The position numbers were made by a program, and so were the translations under genes. Shown in pieces: positions 7,566-10,043 of a stretch of DNA of 10,043 bases. Position 1 is the stretch's first letter; each line of letters starts with the position of its first letter. This DNA comes from CAWACC01 sp964390695 (lineage in GTDB: Bacteria > Chlamydiota > Chlamydiia > Chlamydiales > Parachlamydiaceae), in NCBI GenBank assembly GCA_964390695.1, contig CAYMKI010000123.1, positions 1 through 10,043 on the forward strand, written 5' to 3'. The notes beneath the pieces were generated by a model. It had not been told where the DNA came from, did not search any database, and was given only the letters and a program-made list of their open reading frames with translations.

Positions 7566-8596
7566 CGATGCGTTTCCTTAAGTGATGGATGTCTCTGCCA
7601 ATATGTCTGCAGCTCTTGCATATAACTGTCTCTGAGACTGCGGTTATAAGGCAATTCCTGTATCCTTTGGCGAAGATTCTGGCGATACTTTTTGATAGAT
7701 TCCTTAGACGTCTCCAGGGTGTACCTGACGGTTTTAAGAGCATTATGCGGATTCAAGGTATCTTGTGGACTAAGCAATAACCTCACTTCTGGCGGATAAG
7801 AGGTGAGAAGGCTATCGTCTAAAAAATACTCATCGACCGTTTTGTTCGCGGCCAATAGTCCGCTGGAATAGGCGGGATAGGCTATTTTTTTTGCCAACTC
7901 ATAAGGGGAGGGCGAAGTGTCAAAAACTTGTAAAATCACCCCTGTGGATGAAGGGAAAAATGCTCGAGCCTGGACAAATAACCTTTCAATTGATGAATGC
8001 GGCAGGCCCAGTCTTTGGAATAACCACTTCAACCGGCGGGGATACCCCAAAGGTTTGACAGATTTATTGTGTATAAAATGCTCCAAGGTATTCACCCCCA
8101 ACCGATCCAAATTATCCCATAAGGTAAAAGTCAAGGTAAAAGTGGATTCACTTAAAGGCAACGACGCCCCGACAGGATCTTCAAGGGCTTGGACCAGCTG
8201 CATTTTGGTTTGAATAGTATGCGCCGGATCGAGAGGAACGGCAAAAAAATGGAAATCGGACCGAATGCTTATGCCTACAATGTCTTCCATGACATAGCGA
8301 ATAATGTCCTGATAGATGTAATAATCGAGACTATCGCCATGATAGCCCAGAAAGCCTAATTCTTCACCTTTAACAATTTCATTCAACCAATCTGTTTGTT
8401 CGCGAGAGAGCGGGGCCAATTTGCGTAGCTCAGCAGTTCTGGCAAAGCTCTCTTCAAAATTTGCAGTTAAACGACTTTGCTTGTCTGATGGGGAAATAAA
8501 ACGAGCTCCTGAGGCGAAGGCAACGCTTCCACTGATACACAAAACGCAAAACAAGATATGGACTAAATATAAAATTCTTAAGCCGAAATGCCGCAT
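7562..8596 (-). CDS. Exported protein of unknown function with EELGxxGYHG motif, first of a paralogous pair
   Basis: From ATG 8596 the product is 344 residues, matching its 345-residue neighbour. That start has AAGGA at 7-nt spacing and puts a proper signal peptide at the N-terminus (MRHFGLRILYLVHILFCVLC, cleavage probably after SVAFA). An in-frame ATG at 8656 has no usable spacing (AAGG directly abuts it) and would bury the signal 20 residues in. Blocks shared with the neighbour are GEELGFLGYHGDS, YQDIIRYVMEDI, SDFHFFAVPLDP, FTLTFTLWDN, GVILQVFDTS and LNPHNALKTVRYTL. The spacing of the blocks is similar in both, which points to an old tandem duplication. The YHG core recalls the first motif of some ADP-ribosyltransferases, but the other catalytic motifs are not evident. 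Family not recognised. Confidence 0.85.
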   Translation of the reverse strand: MRHFGLRILYLVHILFCVLCISGSVAFASGARFISPSDKQSRLTANFEESFARTAELRKLAPLSREQTDWLNEIVKGEELGFLGYHGDSLDYYIYQDIIRYVMEDIVGISIRSDFHFFAVPLDPAHTIQTKMQLVQALEDPVGASLPLSESTFTLTFTLWDNLDRLGVNTLEHFIHNKSVKPLGYPRRLKWLFQRLGLPHSSIERLFVQARAFFPSSTGVILQVFDTSPSPYELAKKIAYPAYSSGLLAANKTVDEYFLDDSLLTSYPPEVRLLLSPQDTLNPHNALKTVRYTLETSKESIKKYRQNLRQRIQELPYNRSLRDSYMQELQTYWQRHPSLKETHR

Positions 8597-8603
8597 ACTC
8601 TGT

Positions 8604-8608
8604 TCCTT
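8604..8608 (-). promoter_or_regulatory. Ribosome binding site deciding the start of the first paralogue
   Basis: AAGGA on the - strand, 7 nt before ATG 8596. The longer reading frame from 8656 lacks any properly spaced site, so this element fixes the start. An AT-rich dyad (AATAAT, 3-nt gap, ATTATT; 8609-8623) sits directly upstream and may be chance in such AT-rich DNA. Confidence 0.65.
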
Positions 8609-8656
8609 AATAATCTTATTATTCCACCGTAAGCATCTATTCGAAGCGCCTCTCAT

Positions 8657-8828
8657 CCTTGAAAAGGTCCTGTGAAATGATGGCTATGGCCACCCCTATT
8701 TATTCCATTACGATGGTTTTTATTAGAAATAATCACAAAAATAAATATTATAATGGTAAATTATACTGTATTATTTTATATTAATTCCATCTAAAAATAT
8801 TATTGAGACATTGTTGTGAAGAGCTGTC
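8657..8828. promoter_or_regulatory. AT-rich divergent promoter region
   Basis: This region lies between the - strand paralogue pair and the + strand hydrolase gene. It becomes very AT-rich from about 8700. ATTATAAT at 8747-8754 contains a perfect TATAAT on both strands. A second TATAAT lies on the - strand at 8760-8765, overlapping TATACT on the + strand at 8762-8767. None has a good -35 box at 16-18 bp, so the exact start sites cannot be named. The layout suggests the two divergent units are expressed from one shared control region. Confidence 0.4.
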
Positions 8829-8836
8829 GAGGATTC

Positions 8837-9853
8837 ATGAAATATTTATTTGCACTTAGTTTACCATTAGTCGCTTTGTGTCTTTGTATCCCTCCTTGTC
8901 ATGGCAATACTGCAGAAAAAAACCGGGATGAAATACAAAAAAAATTTAGAGCGGCCATCTACAAACAAACGCAAGAAGCCTGCCTCAAAGGATACACCTA
9001 TTCCTCGCCGGCTAACTCAAACGAACTCTCCAGCGTGATCTATAAAATCCATTCGAGTGAATTCAAAAAAATGCAAAAAGGCACCTTCGTCAAACACAAC
9101 CCGGCTCCCTTGAAATTCCCGGGACACCATACACATACTGCCGTCAAAGTGTATAAAACCGGCAGTATAGAAACGGGTCAGCTGCTAAAGAACAAGGGAT
9201 ACCACCCTGTCGTACTCAATTTTGCCAACAAATCCCACGTGGGCGGTGGAGTCGAACGGGGAGCTCTCGCCCAAGAAGAAGATCTCTTTCGCCGCAGCTC
9301 CTACTTTTTAGGCTTGGACATCAACCACAACTCCTATCTGCGTCTGCAAATGGAGGGCAAATACCAAATACCTGAGTTCGGCGCCATCTACACACCGTTT
9401 GTACATATCATCCGAGGTCCAGAGAAAGAGGGATTCCCCTTCATCCCGGCCTTTCAACTGGACTTCATCGCCTGCGCAGCCTATAATCTCACCCCCCGCG
9501 ACAACGATGCCCCTGCTTCAGAAAAAGAATATCTAGAGGGTATGAAAAAAAAGATCCGAGCCATCCTGCGCGTCGGGGTGCTGACGCATCATGATGCCAT
9601 CGTCCTGGGAGCCTTCGGCTGCGGCGCCTTTAAAAATAATCCCAAGATTGTCGCTCCGCTGTTTAGAGAGGTCATCCAAGAACCCGAGTTTCAAGGCCAA
9701 TATAAACTGATAGCCTTTGGCATTCCCGAAAACGGCTCCAATAACTATGCGATTTTCAGAGAATCCCTAGATGGCATAGACATTACTCTAGATGTCCCAG
9801 CCTCTAGCATAAAAAAAATGAAAGTTTGCCCTTGCAAAAAAACGGAGAATTAG
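8837..9853 (+). CDS. Exported microbial-type poly(ADP-ribose) glycohydrolase (macrodomain, TIGR02452/DUF2263-like)
   Basis: The fold and motifs are those of microbial-type PARG, which removes ADP-ribose from poly(ADP-ribose). From ATG 8837 the product is 338 residues. Visible parts: a signal peptide MKYLFALSLPLVALCLCIPPCHG, with a likely signal peptidase I cut before NTAEK (no lipobox); an N-terminal helix region; VVLNFANKSHVGGGVERGAL; the catalytic signature GGG-VERGALA-QEE (GGG at 136-138, QEE at 146-148); DLFRRSS; GAIYTPFVHIIR; and VLGAFGCGAFKNNP (256-269). All expected macrodomain elements are present, so it is probably active. The signal peptide is the odd part: most bacterial members are cytosolic, and poly(ADP-ribose) is mainly a eukaryotic polymer, which suggests a host target. 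GAGGA lies just 3 nt before this ATG; an alternative GTG at 8816 adds seven residues. It is divergent from the exported paralogues. Confidence 0.9.
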   Translation: MKYLFALSLPLVALCLCIPPCHGNTAEKNRDEIQKKFRAAIYKQTQEACLKGYTYSSPANSNELSSVIYKIHSSEFKKMQKGTFVKHNPAPLKFPGHHTHTAVKVYKTGSIETGQLLKNKGYHPVVLNFANKSHVGGGVERGALAQEEDLFRRSSYFLGLDINHNSYLRLQMEGKYQIPEFGAIYTPFVHIIRGPEKEGFPFIPAFQLDFIACAAYNLTPRDNDAPASEKEYLEGMKKKIRAILRVGVLTHHDAIVLGAFGCGAFKNNPKIVAPLFREVIQEPEFQGQYKLIAFGIPENGSNNYAIFRESLDGIDITLDVPASSIKKMKVCPCKKTEN

Positions 9854-9860
9854 TCATAAT
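9832..9860 (+). promoter_or_regulatory. Probable tRNA-Gly promoter inside the 3' end of the hydrolase gene
   Basis: TTGCAA (9832-9837) and CATAAT (9855-9860) are separated by exactly 17 bp, matching sigma-70-type boxes at four and five of six positions. Transcription would start near 9867, about 12 nt before the mature tRNA. The -35 box is within the last codons of the hydrolase gene and the -10 box begins 2 nt after its stop. Confidence 0.5.
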
Positions 9861-9878
9861 GTTGGATAACGAATTTAT

Positions 9879-9949
9879 GCGCCTGTAGTTCAATGGTAGA
9901 ACTGTAGCCTTCCAAGCTACTAGCGTCAGTTCGATTCTGACCAGGCGCT
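9879..9949 (+). tRNA. tRNA-Gly(UCC)
   Basis: Full cloverleaf by eye. The 7-bp acceptor stem GCGCCTG/CAGGCGC is perfect. The D arm is GTTC/GAAC with loop AATGGTA. The anticodon stem is GTAGC/GCTAC with loop CTTCCAA, giving anticodon TCC at 9911-9913. The variable loop has 4 nt. The T arm is GTCAG/CTGAC with loop TTCGATT. The discriminator base is T at 9949. CCA is not encoded, so it must be added by the nucleotidyltransferase. It reads GGA, and GGG by wobble. Confidence 0.97.
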
Positions 9950-9983
9950 CATTTTATATACCTCATTATTAACCAAGACCGAA

Positions 9984-10013
9984 ATCTTACCTAAGAAAGT
10001 TCTATAGTAAGAT
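9984..10013. other. Small dyad downstream of the tRNA
   Basis: ATCTTAC (9984-9990) and GTAAGAT (10007-10013) are perfect 7-bp inverted arms around a 16-nt loop, which itself holds AGAA and TTCT. No T-run follows, so a rho-independent terminator is not supported. It could be a control site for a gene beginning beyond the window. The surrounding 9950-10043 holds no recognisable gene. Confidence 0.25.
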
Positions 10014-10043
10014 GCCGTCGTCAACATAAAGGGACAAGGCTTG

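Noticed and set aside
8597..8656. Twenty-codon N-terminal extension of the first paralogue from ATG 8656
   Set aside because: It has no spaced ribosome site and would push the signal peptide inward; ATG 8596 has AAGGA at 7 nt and gives a length equal to the paralogue.
8837..8905. Lipoprotein signal in the hydrolase
   Set aside because: The cysteines in VALCLC and PPC lack the small residue needed at -1, so signal peptidase I cleavage is more likely.
9930..9949. tRNA 3' end as an integration (att) site for an island
   Set aside because: No second copy of the tRNA end is seen in the window, no integrase is present, and the accessory genes lie on the 5' side of the tRNA.

Overview
The window looks like chromosomal DNA from an intracellular, chlamydia-like bacterium, most probably an environmental member of the Chlamydiota. 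The reasons are a complete Suf operon in the order sufB-sufC-sufD-sufS, the overall look of the Suf proteins, a kinase-like gene at the left edge, and a cluster of exported proteins with no recognised family. This assignment is inference: a Legionella-like host cannot be excluded from the sequence alone.

Left edge (1-441, + strand): the 3' end of a gene cut by the window. The last 146 codons resemble the C-lobe of a Ser/Thr protein kinase. It converges, one base apart, on the last gene of the next block.

Suf block (443-6202, - strand): one compact operon read right to left, sufB-sufC-sufD-sufS-sua5. The first four genes make the Fe-S cluster assembly machine: a SufB/SufC/SufD scaffold with its ATPase, and the cysteine desulfurase SufS that feeds it sulfur. 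The genes overlap or nearly touch. The fifth gene makes threonylcarbamoyl-AMP for the t6A modification of tRNA. An extended -10 promoter lies at 6194-6202. A perfect 8-bp-arm palindrome sits in the leader between this promoter and the sufB ribosome binding site, where a repressor could act.

Gap (6141-6527): besides the promoter and palindrome, it holds a perfect 21-bp inverted repeat with a 52-nt loop that looks like a small mobile or repetitive element, and a GC-richer patch that may be a dead gene fragment.

Accessory block (6528-9853): two tandem, translationally coupled genes on the - strand encode diverged paralogues of equal size (344 and 345 residues), each with a signal peptide and a shared EELGxxGYH motif. 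Divergent from them, across an AT-rich intergenic region, is a + strand gene for an exported macrodomain protein with the exact signature of a microbial-type poly(ADP-ribose) glycohydrolase (GGG-X7-QEE). The YHG-like motif of the paralogues recalls the first motif of some ADP-ribosyltransferases. The three genes could therefore form an exported ADP-ribose writing and erasing locus aimed at the host. The hydrolase half rests on clear motifs; the transferase half is speculative.

Right edge (9832-10043): a complete tRNA-Gly(UCC) gene, probably with its own promoter inside the end of the hydrolase gene, followed by about 95 bases with no recognisable gene and one small dyad.
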